Assembly: GCF_000721495.1 (NCBI RefSeq)
Contig: NZ_JOHY01000048.1
Span: 1-62,949 of the forward strand
Direction of reading: 5' to 3'
DNA length: 62,949 nucleotides
DNA from: Streptomyces sp. NRRL F-5123
Lineage (GTDB): Bacteria > Actinomycetota > Actinomycetes > Streptomycetales > Streptomycetaceae
Shown: in pieces, positions 32,224-40,501 of the stretch
Position numbering within the stretch: position 1 is the stretch's first letter
Layout: every line of letters starts with the position of its first letter
Translations under genes and position numbers: made by a program
Notes under the pieces: model-generated
Seen by the model: the letters and a program-made list of their open reading frames with translations, nothing else
Databases searched by the model: none
What the model was told of the DNA's origin: nothing

Positions 32224-32550
32224 GTGCCCAGCGGATACGCACTGGTAGTGCGCTTCACCCTGCGAGACACTGCCGCTGCCCAGCAGTTCGATGACCTGGT
32301 CGGACAGACGGCAGCTGGTATTCGCACGGAGCCCGGCACGCTCGTCTACGCCGTGCACACGCCAGTCGATGAACCGCTAGTGCGGGTCTTCTACGAGCTC
32401 TACGCCGACCAGGCGGCCTTCCAGGCGCACGAGGACGAGGCGCACACCAAGCACTTCCTGATGGCCCGCGAGCAGTTCCTGGAGAGGACTGAGGTGACGT
32501 TCCTCCACGAGCAGGCCGACCTCAGCAAGCGCCCCGGATCGGAGGGGTGA
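32224..32550 (+). CDS. Antibiotic-biosynthesis-monooxygenase-like protein
   Basis: 108 residues with the ABM dimeric alpha/beta-barrel pattern: GYALVVRFTLRD at the start, GTLVYAVHTPVDEP and a YELYADQAAFQAHEDE segment with the usual F-x-x-H before a helix. Such proteins act on small aromatic or quinone compounds or serve as reactive-species defences. GTG at 32224 is chosen for its GGGAGG site. The next gene (XRE regulator) follows immediately with TGATG coupling, so it may be both sensor and target. Confidence 0.8.
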   Translation: MPSGYALVVRFTLRDTAAAQQFDDLVGQTAAGIRTEPGTLVYAVHTPVDEPLVRVFYELYADQAAFQAHEDEAHTKHFLMAREQFLERTEVTFLHEQADLSKRPGSEG

Positions 32551-33806
32551 TGAAGCCGACTGGAAGAGACGTCGACCCGGCTGACCGCGCCTTCGGTCAG
32601 CGCGTCCAGAAGTTCCGCAAGGAGCGAGGCCTCACTCAGGCTGGACTCGCAGCGACACTCGGCAAGACGAGCAGCTGGATGTCGCAGGTAGAGCGCGGGG
32701 TGCAACCTGTGCAGCGCGTCGACCTGCTCCAGCAACTCGCTGACGAGTTGGGAGTGTCCGTACAGCAGTTGCGGCCCGGTGCGCCAGCAGAGCTGGGGGG
32801 GCAGTCATCAGCGCCCGCCCCGCTGTCCCTGTCCAACGACCTGGACGAAACCCGGCGGCTGATCTCCGGCCACCCCGCCTTGCCCACCCTGCTGTCCGGC
32901 ACAGGCGAAAAGGCAGATCGATCGCTGGACGCACTGCGAGGCGACATCGACGACCTGTGGGAACTCACCCACGCCGGTCAGCTCGCGCAGGTCAGCACCC
33001 TCGCTGGCGGTCTGCTCCCCGAGCTCGAGCGCGTCGCCCGCACTGCCCAAGAACAGCACAGGACCGAGCTGCACCTGCTGCTCTCCCGGGCCTATCAGGC
33101 GCTGTCCGCCGCATTCGTCCGGCAGGACGAAGCCGACGCAGCCTGGGTGGCAGCCGACCGCGCGGTCTTCGCGGCAGAGCGGTCGGGGGACCCGCTCCAC
33201 GTCTGCGCCAGCGTCTTCCGCATGGTCCAAGCGTTCGTACGGCTACGGAGCCTCGGCCAGGCTGAGCACGCAGCCCGGACCGCGATCAACGCACTGGAAG
33301 CCCAGGCTGTCGACACCCCGCCAGCCCTGTCCGTTCTCGGCTCCCTCCACCTAGCGCTTGCCCTGGTCCACGCGCGCTCGGGCGCCCGCACCGAAGCCAA
33401 GGAGGAGATCGCAAAGGCTCGTGCCATCGCAGCCCGACTGGGTGAGAACCGCAATGACTTCAACCTGGAGTTCGGCCCCGTCAACGTTGAGATCCAAGCC
33501 GTAAGCACCGCCGTCGACCTCGGTGACGCTGGCGAAGCTCTGGACATCGGTCTCGGTGTCGAGGCCGATGATCTCTCGCCCGAACGCCAGGGGCGGTTGC
33601 TGATGGACCTGGGGCGAGCGCACGCGCAGAGGCGCCACGGAGGCGAGGCCCTCGACTGCTTGCTGCGCGCAGAAGCCGTAGCCCCCGAGACGATCCAGAC
33701 CCACCACGCGTCGCGCGCGACCATCCGTGAACTGGTGCTGATCGCCGGCCCGAACGCACCACGCGAACTTCTGGCGCTAGCGGAACGGGCAGACGCCCTT
33801 GATTGA
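32550..33806 (+). CDS. XRE-family regulator with TPR-like C-terminal domain
   Basis: 418 residues. An N-terminal helix-turn-helix (FGQRVQKFRKERGLTQAGLA, then LGKTSSWMSQVERG) is followed by about 300 residues of tetratricopeptide-like helices. This layout is that of Streptomyces peptide- or ligand-responsive XRE regulators. Its ATG overlaps the stop of the monooxygenase gene, and the inverted repeats at 32120-32178 are its probable operator. A GTG one codon upstream is also possible. Confidence 0.8.
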   Translation: MKPTGRDVDPADRAFGQRVQKFRKERGLTQAGLAATLGKTSSWMSQVERGVQPVQRVDLLQQLADELGVSVQQLRPGAPAELGGQSSAPAPLSLSNDLDETRRLISGHPALPTLLSGTGEKADRSLDALRGDIDDLWELTHAGQLAQVSTLAGGLLPELERVARTAQEQHRTELHLLLSRAYQALSAAFVRQDEADAAWVAADRAVFAAERSGDPLHVCASVFRMVQAFVRLRSLGQAEHAARTAINALEAQAVDTPPALSVLGSLHLALALVHARSGARTEAKEEIAKARAIAARLGENRNDFNLEFGPVNVEIQAVSTAVDLGDAGEALDIGLGVEADDLSPERQGRLLMDLGRAHAQRRHGGEALDCLLRAEAVAPETIQTHHASRATIRELVLIAGPNAPRELLALAERADALD

Positions 33807-34704
33807 GCACTTAAGAAGTGGGGCTCAGCGCAACCGAAGTCCCCGAGGCCAGCAATGCGCACAAGAAGGTTTGCAGCGAACTACGTCGTACACGGATAGG
33901 TTCAGTTCCCGGCTGCTGGAAGAAGGTGTGCATGGCCGCTCGACTGGTGACGACACGTCACACCCTCACGCACGCAGGGTGTTCACAGAGGGGTACAGTG
34001 GCCCCCGTACTTGATCAAAAAAAGAATGTGGCCCCTCCGGGCGGGAGGGACCACGTGGCCGAGGACCCTGTGAGAGGGGTCAGGCGGCCTGCCGCACAAG
34101 CCTTGAGAGAAGGTGCGACGTTGATCTTTAGCGTACTCCTGTTGAGCACCGAGAACACCGCACCCCGCCGTGGGGTCAGCAGCCGCACGTTGCTGACCCT
34201 TCGCCGGGGCGTTTGTGTTGCCCAAACGCAGAACATCCCGGTCCGCACCTCTGCTGGTGAGGGGGCCGGGATGTCATAGGTCTGCGGGCGGCTAGGCCGC
34301 CCTGGTGTGTGACGAGTCTGCCCCTCGTTCACACCCACATGTCACCGGAGAGTTTGGCGACTCTCCGAGGGTTCGTCCGGTTGGCGCCGGTCGAACATTT
34401 CGATCTTGCAAGAGATCACGAAGCACCGCGAGGGACTTCGTTGTGCCCGACCTCGCTAACGAGGAGGCGTTGCCATTCTGCACACGCACGAGGAAGTGCG
34501 CCAGTTCTGGCGTGTCCTCGAACCCAGCTTTCAGCCATCCGAGCGGCGTCGTCACGTTCATGTCGTGGCGGACATCACACGATCTGGTGTCCCCGGGACA
34601 GCCTGCGCGATCGGTCGCTGCGGCGCTCGTCGAGCTCTGTTCACAGGCGTCCTGGTCCACGGTCGCCGGATGACTTGTGTCCCGACGTCGGCTCGGGTGG
34701 GCCG
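33807..34704. other. Hairpin-rich leader of the replication genes, candidate origin
   Basis: 900 bp without a convincing gene but with unusually many hairpins: GGGTCAGCA/TGCTGACCC (34173-34199), GCGTTTG/CAAACGC (34209-34229), ACATCCCGG/CCGGGATGT (34233-34274), GTTCGTCCGG with one mismatch to its partner (34371-34396), and ACGAAG/CTTCGT (34419-34442). It is less GC-biased than its surroundings. Its position directly before the replication pair makes it the best candidate for the internal origin or a copy-control leader. Confidence 0.5.
34018..34053 (-). terminator. Leftward intrinsic terminator in the rep leader
   Basis: Read on the minus strand, a hairpin with GTGGTCCCTCC and GGAGGGGCCAC arms is followed by ATTCTTTTTTT. 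This is the only U-tract terminator in this region, and no leftward gene precedes it. It suggests a leftward non-coding transcript made in the leader of the replication genes. Confidence 0.55.
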
Positions 34705-36261
34705 GTGAGTGCCGCGGCGGCGATGGTCGCTGTGCGGGTTCCGTCGCCGCGCCGTCCCGGCCTGCCGGTCGACGGCGTGGTCGACGTGCTGGCGGAGCTC
34801 CCGGAGCTGTTCGTGCCGGAGGCCTCGCAGTGGCTGTCGACGACGTCGTCGCGGCTGGCGGGCGACGGGTACTCCTGGATGCAGGCGGTGTACTGGGTGG
34901 CGGGCAGCGGGCTGTACGTGCCGCGCCGGCACCGCAAGGACGGGGCGGTCGGGTTCGGCCCGTCGACGTTGCTCATCGCGCAGGAGCTGGCCGCGTTCAT
35001 CCAGTGCCGCCCGGGGATCGAGTTCCTGATGGAGCGCACCGGTCTGAAGAAGCGGATGGTGAAGTACCACCTGCAGATGCTGCGGGAGACCGGCCTGCTG
35101 GTCTGGGTCGCCCTGGGCACGCGGGAGGAGGGCGGGAAGCGGCTGGCCAGCGAGTACGTGCTGGTGATCCCGCCGGTGTTCGACGCGGCGCTGGGGATCC
35201 GCACGGTGCAGCGGCACGAGGCGGCGCCGGACTACACGCGGGCGGTGGCCGGGATCTCCGATGCGGGCCGGGCGCTGATGGCGAAGCTGGCGAAGCTGGC
35301 GGCCCGGAAGGTTCGCAAGCCGAGGAAGAAGGCGCCCTCGAGGCGGTCGGCGAAGGCCTCGCTGCCGCCACCGGTAGAGGGTTCGCCGCAGGCTGTGACC
35401 GGCGCTCAGGAAGTCGTCGGCGACACCGATTTGGGCGATGGCCGTTGCACCCCAATGCAGGGTGGTACCTCAGCTGTTTCCACTGCCGGTAGTACCCCTG
35501 ACCCCTCTGAGGACAAGCTCGCAAGCGGGCAGCGCACGTCGTCTCACCCGAAGAAGGCCAAGCGCGGGCCGCGGAAGCGCAACCGCGTCGGGCAGCGGTT
35601 CGTGCTGGCCAGTGAGCTGATGCGGCGGGTGCCGTGGCTGCGTCCGGCCGACAAGGACCGGATCGCGTGGGCGGTCGGCGAGGTCTGCGACGCGGGCTGG
35701 AGCGCAGATGAGGTCCTGGCGGCCCTGGACCTGCGACAGGAGCCGCCCGGTGGCGTACGGCGCGCCTCGGGCTTCCTGGCCGCCCGGATGCGCGGCATGG
35801 CAACCATGCCCGGCTGGACCACCAGGCAGCAGCGCCAGGTGCAGGTCAACCACCGCAACGCCGCCGTCGATGCCGCCCGCAAGAACCGCATCCAGCAGGT
35901 CCGTGACCAGCAAGAACGCAGCGAGAGCGCCTGGCAGGCGCCGCGCAGCGCCGCTGTGCGGCGTGAGGTCGACCAGCTGCTCGGCGAGGCCTTCGCACCC
36001 ACACTGCCGGCCGGCAACGAGCCGGGGCTGCCGGAGCTTTCGGGCCCGCAGGACTTGACCGCAGCCGAGGTCGCGGAGATGCGCAAGGCGGCGGCCGCGG
36101 AGCTGATGTCCGGCGAGACGTCGCTGATCAGTATGGCCATGGAGTGGTGGGGCCCGGCGGCCGCGGAGCGCATCTACGGCAGCACCCTGGTCCACCGGGC
36201 CCGGCAGCTGGCCTCCATGACGTCGCTGAGCACGTTCGGCATCGACAGGGGGCAGCAGTGA
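34705..36261 (+). CDS. Probable replication initiator (winged-helix protein)
   Basis: 518 residues from a GTG; an in-frame ATG at 34723 is the alternative. Residues about 80-155 form a winged helix: a helix-turn-helix MERTGLKKRMVKYHLQMLRE, then LLVWVALGTREE as the wing. The centre is basic and low-complexity (KPRKKAPSRRSAKASL); the C-terminal 230 residues are helical and charged. It is coupled by GTGA to a DciA-like gene. A DNA-binding protein plus helicase loader is what a plasmid initiation pair should look like, so I infer a Rep1-like role; there is no direct family proof. Confidence 0.65.
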   Translation: MSAAAAMVAVRVPSPRRPGLPVDGVVDVLAELPELFVPEASQWLSTTSSRLAGDGYSWMQAVYWVAGSGLYVPRRHRKDGAVGFGPSTLLIAQELAAFIQCRPGIEFLMERTGLKKRMVKYHLQMLRETGLLVWVALGTREEGGKRLASEYVLVIPPVFDAALGIRTVQRHEAAPDYTRAVAGISDAGRALMAKLAKLAARKVRKPRKKAPSRRSAKASLPPPVEGSPQAVTGAQEVVGDTDLGDGRCTPMQGGTSAVSTAGSTPDPSEDKLASGQRTSSHPKKAKRGPRKRNRVGQRFVLASELMRRVPWLRPADKDRIAWAVGEVCDAGWSADEVLAALDLRQEPPGGVRRASGFLAARMRGMATMPGWTTRQQRQVQVNHRNAAVDAARKNRIQQVRDQQERSESAWQAPRSAAVRREVDQLLGEAFAPTLPAGNEPGLPELSGPQDLTAAEVAEMRKAAAAELMSGETSLISMAMEWWGPAAAERIYGSTLVHRARQLASMTSLSTFGIDRGQQ

Positions 36262-37217
36262 CCAGCTCCGACCCCGCCTTCGGCGCGCCGTCGCCGGAGG
36301 ACGCGACGTCGACGGCGCCGTCCGGGGTGGACCTGGCCCGGGTCGCGCTGCAGGCTGCCAAGGCAGGCGCCCGCAAGCGCGGCGAGCAGCCCGGGGCGGG
36401 CAAGCCCGGACGCGCCCGCACTCGCCGATCCGTACGCGGCAACGGCCGCGAACCGCTCGGCCTGGCGGCGGCGTTCCAGCAGCTCGTCACCGAGCGGGCC
36501 TGGGAGATCCCGGCTGCCGGCGGAACTGTGCTGCAGCAGTGGCCGGCCATCGCGCCCGACCTCGCGGCGCACGTGCGGGCCGTGGGGTTCGACGCTGGCA
36601 CCGGCGGCCTGGACCTGCTGCCCGAGTCGCCCGCCTACGCCACCCAGCTGCGCATGAGCACCGCCCGCCTGATCGCGCTCGCCAACCAGGCGGCCGGCCG
36701 CGAAGCGGTCCGCAGCATCCGCGTCCTGCCGCCCGGCACCCACATCTCCGCACCGGCCGTCGACGTGTCCCCGGCTGCCCTACCGGAGTCGGCCGGGCCG
36801 GTGCGCACCCGCGAGGACGCATCGGACGGCTACCGTCAGGCGCTCGCCGCCCACCAGGCCGCTCGGCCCGGGGACGGCGACCGGCTCGCACCAGCCGTAC
36901 GCGCCGCCATCGAACGGCAGGACCAGATGCTGCAGGCTCGCCGGGAACCGGAAGAAGAGTTCGGCGACGGCCAAGCCGCCCTCGAGCAGATGCAGGCCCG
37001 CGTGGCGCGGGAGGCGGCGCCGGACCGCGCCCGCGCACGGGCGCTTCAGCGGCTGGCCGATGAGCGAGCCGGGCGAGCTGCTCCCGCGGTGACGGTGCGG
37101 CGTACGGGTGACCAAGAGGGCCGCCGAGGTCAGCCCACCTCCGAATTGGACGTCTCTGTCGCAGCGCAAGAAGGCGGTATTAGCCACTATGCGTGGAGTT
37201 TGAGGCAGCACCACTAG
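36258..37217 (+). CDS. DciA/DUF721-like helicase loader (Rep2-like)
   Basis: 319 residues, GTG start overlapping the preceding stop by 4 bp. Residues about 55-165 fit DUF721: AFQQLVTERAWEIPAAGGTV, LQQWPAIAPDLAAHVRAVGF, a strand GGLDLLPESPAYATQLRM and IRVLPPG. DciA proteins load the replicative helicase DnaB in bacteria without DnaC. The C-terminal half is helical and charged (QALEQMQARV-type segments). Coupled to the winged-helix gene it would recruit host DnaB to the plasmid origin. Confidence 0.75.
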   Translation: MTSSDPAFGAPSPEDATSTAPSGVDLARVALQAAKAGARKRGEQPGAGKPGRARTRRSVRGNGREPLGLAAAFQQLVTERAWEIPAAGGTVLQQWPAIAPDLAAHVRAVGFDAGTGGLDLLPESPAYATQLRMSTARLIALANQAAGREAVRSIRVLPPGTHISAPAVDVSPAALPESAGPVRTREDASDGYRQALAAHQAARPGDGDRLAPAVRAAIERQDQMLQARREPEEEFGDGQAALEQMQARVAREAAPDRARARALQRLADERAGRAAPAVTVRRTGDQEGRRGQPTSELDVSVAAQEGGISHYAWSLRQHH

Positions 37218-37308
37218 TTCCCCGAGCTGCGGGTGGCGGCCGGCGCCATGCTCAAGCCGGAATCGCATCAGCACCGCGAAAGCGGTGACCACGGCAGGAG
37301 GTGGGCGG

Positions 37309-37518
37309 ATGCTGACGATCAACGTGACGCTGCTGCTGGCCGTCATTGTTGTCTTACGGCTACGCCGTCGCACCCAGGCCAGGAGCCGCACCGACGAACA
37401 ACTCTCCGCGGTCATCGTGCTGGCCCTGGGGGTGCTGATCGCACCGACGAAGCTCGGTCACGGCATCCTGCACACCCTGTCGCAACTCGTACACAGCGTC
37501 GGACAGATCCACATCTGA
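37309..37518 (+). CDS. Small membrane protein (69 aa)
   Basis: MLTINVTLLLAVIVVLRLRR is an N-terminal membrane helix followed by a basic stretch; a second hydrophobic helix (LSAVIVLALGVLIAPTKLG) follows. AGGAGG precedes the ATG. Resembles small Streptomyces plasmid membrane proteins of unknown role. Located 90 bp after the replication pair. Confidence 0.65.
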   Translation: MLTINVTLLLAVIVVLRLRRRTQARSRTDEQLSAVIVLALGVLIAPTKLGHGILHTLSQLVHSVGQIHI

Positions 37519-37651
37519 CGCACCCGGCACCCCTGCCACCTCAAGTGCTGCGCTGGGCCATCGGCCCGGCGCGTGGCCGGCTGATGAACGGGCCGGGCGG
37601 ACCGCCTCCCGCACGACCTCCGCGGTGTACGGCGTGACCGGGGCCGCCGGG

Positions 37652-38569
37652 TCAGCCGGCCTTCTTCCGGGTCGTCTTCTTGGTCGACGCCTTCTTCGTG
37701 GCGCGCTTGGCGGTCTTCTTCTTCGCCGGAGGCCGGCCTTCCATCGGGTGGACCTGCGCATCCTCGCCGCGATCGGCCCTCGCCTGCTCCGCCGCGCGCT
37801 GCAGCGCGGTCATCAGGTCGGTGACTCCGGCCTCCTCTCGCTCCGGCATCTGCGGGGTCGGCGGGGCCTTGTGCTCGGCCTTCGCCGTCAGCAGCTCCTG
37901 GACCGCCGCGGCGTACTCGTCGTGCATCTCGCTCATGTCGACGTCGCCGACCGCGCCGATGTAGTCCAGCGCCGCCTGGACCTCTTCGTCGGACAGGTCG
38001 ACCTGTCCGCGGGGAGCGGCGTCGTCAGCGCTGCGCAGCTCGTCGGGCCAGTGCAGCCGGTGCAGGACCAGGACGTCGCCCTGCGCATGGACCACGGCCA
38101 GGGCCTCGCCGGTCCCGCGAAAGGCGAGCTTCCCGACGGCGCCTTTCCCGGCCCGGGCCAGGGCCTCGCGCATCAGGACGTACGGCTTGTTCGCCGCCGG
38201 ACTCGCCGGCGCGAGGAAGTAGGGGGCACCGAACTGCTCGCCCGGCACGTTGCCCAGGTCGACGAAGCCGCTGACCTCGACCGTTTTCGCGGTGGGCAGC
38301 GGCAGGTCGTCGAGCTCCTGGTCCGACAGCGGCACCAGCGTCCCGTCCGGGGCCTCGTACGCTCTGCCGATCTCCTCCGGCCCGAGCGGCTGCGCACTGC
38401 CGTCGTCGAGCTCGAGCTCGAGCTCGCACACCTTCCGATTCCGCACCCGCCCGTGGTCGTCCTTGTGGATCTGCCGGAAAGCGGCCCTGTGCGAGTGGAC
38501 CGCGGGCTGGACCCTCACAGGTATCGCGACCAGCCCGAACGTGATCGTCCCGCTCCAGATCGGCGGCAT
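37652..38569 (-). CDS. ku: Ku DNA-end-binding protein
   Basis: 305 residues. MPPIWSGTITFGLVAIPVRV at the start and the core (HKDDHGRVRNRKVCE; LLVLHRLHWPDELR-like strand) are diagnostic of bacterial Ku, which forms a homodimeric ring on DNA ends for non-homologous end joining. The tail after residue 275 is an extended Lys/Arg-rich stretch (KKKTAKRATKKASTKKTTRK) as in long-tail Ku proteins. No ligase D gene is nearby, so it would work with host LigD. On a linear replicon it may protect or repair ends. Confidence 0.93.
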   Translation of the reverse strand: MPPIWSGTITFGLVAIPVRVQPAVHSHRAAFRQIHKDDHGRVRNRKVCELELELDDGSAQPLGPEEIGRAYEAPDGTLVPLSDQELDDLPLPTAKTVEVSGFVDLGNVPGEQFGAPYFLAPASPAANKPYVLMREALARAGKGAVGKLAFRGTGEALAVVHAQGDVLVLHRLHWPDELRSADDAAPRGQVDLSDEEVQAALDYIGAVGDVDMSEMHDEYAAAVQELLTAKAEHKAPPTPQMPEREEAGVTDLMTALQRAAEQARADRGEDAQVHPMEGRPPAKKKTAKRATKKASTKKTTRKKAG

Positions 38570-38834
38570 GGCCGTCCCTTCCCGTTGGCGGCCCCCAACC
38601 GCAGGCTAAGCCGCACCCCCGGGCCCCGCAGGCCGAGCCGACACCCCCACCAGCCCGGCCTGCGCCAATGGGCGATGTCGATCAAGCGGTGCACGCACCC
38701 GGATGACCCGTCGACAGGCGGCGCAATCAGTCCGCCAGCTCACCGCCCCGCGCTCTGCGGCCGGACGCCCGCCGAGCGCGATCTGCGGTGCGGGCGGCTT
38801 CGTCGCAGTTCCTCGAACCCGCTACGGTCGGTGG

Positions 38835-39362
38835 ATGACCAGTGACGCGATAGTCGCGGACGGGGCCGTCCGCGCAGCATGGGACTCCTACCGGCTCTTA
38901 GAAAAGCGCACCCCGGCGAAGGCGCGCTGGCAGGCGCAGCAGCGTATCCAGGCCGCCATGAAGAGCCACGGCCGGGACGAAGTGGCCCGGGGCACGGTCT
39001 TCCTGATCGGTGTGCTGACCGCGCAGATCATCGGCCCGGGAGACGGCGGGCAGGACGACCAGCTCGACCCGCTGCGTGACCTGATCCCGGCTGTCATCCG
39101 CAAGCTCCCCAACTTTGAGATGGCCGACCCTGCCCAGGTGCCGATGGCCACCGGCGTCCTCATGGCCGCGTCCATGGGCATGGACGCGGTGGGCTGGCGG
39201 GACCAGTTCGGGGCGATCGCGCCGCAGGAGGCCCTCCTGTACACCTTCGTGCTGTGGCTGCTCGCGGACCTGCACGACTCCATGGTCGAGCAGCCCGGCG
39301 CCACCGACCTGCTCATGAGCAAGACCTTCGACTCCCTGACCGCCGAACCGGGCCGCGGGTAA
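38835..39362 (+). CDS. Hypothetical helical protein
   Basis: 175 residues, starting MTSDAIVADGAVRAAWDSYR. All-helical, with a moderately hydrophobic C-terminal stretch (QEALLYTFVLWLLADLHDSM). No metal or catalytic motif. Family not recognised. It lies divergently from ku, sharing a 265-bp promoter gap, and convergently with 39516-39842. Confidence 0.55.
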   Translation: MTSDAIVADGAVRAAWDSYRLLEKRTPAKARWQAQQRIQAAMKSHGRDEVARGTVFLIGVLTAQIIGPGDGGQDDQLDPLRDLIPAVIRKLPNFEMADPAQVPMATGVLMAASMGMDAVGWRDQFGAIAPQEALLYTFVLWLLADLHDSMVEQPGATDLLMSKTFDSLTAEPGRG

Positions 39363-39515
39363 GGAACAACGCCTCTGTGGCCGTCGCGCCGAAGGCGGGC
39401 TGCGGGGGCCCGAGCGCGGGAAGGCGCGGCCGGCTATCACCACCGGCCCGGACGATGCGCTCTCACGCCCGGGTCACGGCCGTGGGGCGGCGGCGCCGGG
39501 CGCCGCCCGGCGGGG

Positions 39516-39842
39516 TCACACCGCCGGGCGCTCGGCCCTTGCGGCGTTCTTGAGGCCCTGCACGGTGGCCGCGTCCGGGCTGAGCCGGGCGCCGGCCAGC
39601 GCCGCCCGGAGGGTTTCCTGCGCGCTGACGGCCGCGGTCATCAGGCGCTGGTGCTCGGCGTCCTCAGTTTTCGTCCACGGCCGCATCGGGCGGGCGGTCC
39701 ACGCAGGCCTGCCGGGCGTGTCCGGGGTGTCCTGGCGGCGCTGGCCGTCGACCTGCTTGCGATGCGCTTCCAGCGCAGCCCATGCCTGGTCGGCGGCGCG
39801 CTGGCGGTCCACGAGTTCGGACGGGAATTCGATATCGGCCAC
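39516..39842 (-). CDS. Small helical protein (108 aa)
   Basis: MADIEFPSELVDRQRAADQA opens a long amphipathic helix, followed by a Pro/Thr-rich hinge and a second helix (EHQRLMTAAVSAQETLRAAL). Looks like a helical hairpin. Conserved-looking in composition but no known family. It is divergent from the toxin-antitoxin pair. Confidence 0.6.
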   Translation of the reverse strand: MADIEFPSELVDRQRAADQAWAALEAHRKQVDGQRRQDTPDTPGRPAWTARPMRPWTKTEDAEHQRLMTAAVSAQETLRAALAGARLSPDAATVQGLKNAARAERPAV

Positions 39843-39980
39843 GGAGTCAGACTACGGCGCAGGTCAGACATCCCGTGTGCCTGGTGGCCGAGCCGGTGGG
39901 CTGCGGGGTGGGGCCCGGGGGGGAGACCGAGCGGTCGGCGTACGGAGGCCAGCGTGGTAGCGGATGGTGCAACCAGATGG

Positions 39981-39999
39981 TGGTGGCTAAAGTGGTGGC
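39981..39999 (+). promoter_or_regulatory. TGGTGGC repeats before the antitoxin gene
   Basis: TGGTGGC occurs at 39981-39987 and again at 39993-39999, directly against the ATG of the antitoxin. Two half-sites 12 bp apart fit a ribbon-helix-helix dimer-of-dimers operator for autoregulation. The absence of a ribosome site suggests a short or leaderless transcript. Confidence 0.45.
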
Positions 40000-40191
40000 A
40001 TGTCTGTGATGACGCTGCGCATTCCTGATGACCTGGACACTTCGATCCGTGCCAGTGCGAAAGCGGCCGGGCTGAGCCTGAACGCCTACATCGTGCGCGC
40101 CGCCCGCCGCCAGGCGGTGCTGGACGCCGCGCAAAAGCTGGCTGCGCTCGGCTTGGGCGACGACCTGGCCGGCGAGGGCGACACCCTGTGA
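40000..40191 (+). CDS. Ribbon-helix-helix antitoxin
   Basis: 63 residues. MTLRIPDDLDTSIRASAKAA, then GLSLNAYIVRAARRQAVLDA is a classic RHH/MetJ-Arc DNA-binding fold (strand R-I-P-D then two helices). The C-terminal tail is acidic and would wrap the toxin. It overlaps the toxin gene by 4 bp (GTGA). In such modules the antitoxin binds its own operator and neutralises the toxin. Confidence 0.85.
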   Translation: MSVMTLRIPDDLDTSIRASAKAAGLSLNAYIVRAARRQAVLDAAQKLAALGLGDDLAGEGDTL

Positions 40192-40484
40192 AGCGGGGGG
40201 AGATCTGGACCCTCACCGACGGGCGCAACGTCCTGGTGGTCTCGCTGGACGGCTTGGAGACCACCTACGGCGCCGTCCTGGCGATCGTGCTGCACCCCTC
40301 GGGCCGCTACCCGGACACGGCCATGTCCGTGGTGATCAGCGATCCGCTGCCGTGCACCGCGGTCGCCGTCAACCTCCAGCAGCTGCGCGTCGCACGCTTC
40401 GAGGACGGCAAATGCCTCGGACTGGTCGACCAGGCCGTCATGGAGCGCGTCGACCAGGCGCTGCGCGCGGTCCTCGACCTCTAG
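40188..40484 (+). CDS. PemK/MazF-like toxin
   Basis: 98 residues, GTG start. MKRGEIWTLTDGRNVLVVSL, then the strand series AMSVVISDPLPCTAVAVNLQ and a final helix (QAVMERVDQALRAVLDL) match the MazF/PemK beta barrel, an mRNA interferase. The usual R-P-V/R after the first strand is reduced to R-N-V, so substrate recognition may differ. It follows the antitoxin with an overlap and would stabilise the plasmid by post-segregational killing. A small hairpin (40486-40501) separates it from the convergent NTPase gene. Confidence 0.8.
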   Translation: MKRGEIWTLTDGRNVLVVSLDGLETTYGAVLAIVLHPSGRYPDTAMSVVISDPLPCTAVAVNLQQLRVARFEDGKCLGLVDQAVMERVDQALRAVLDL

Positions 40485-40501
40485 CACCGGCCTGTGCCGG
40501 T

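Noticed and set aside
33799..34338. Short frames on both strands in the rep leader
   Set aside because: Cys/Arg/Pro-rich, overlapping hairpins, no ribosome sites; more likely regulatory DNA or RNA.
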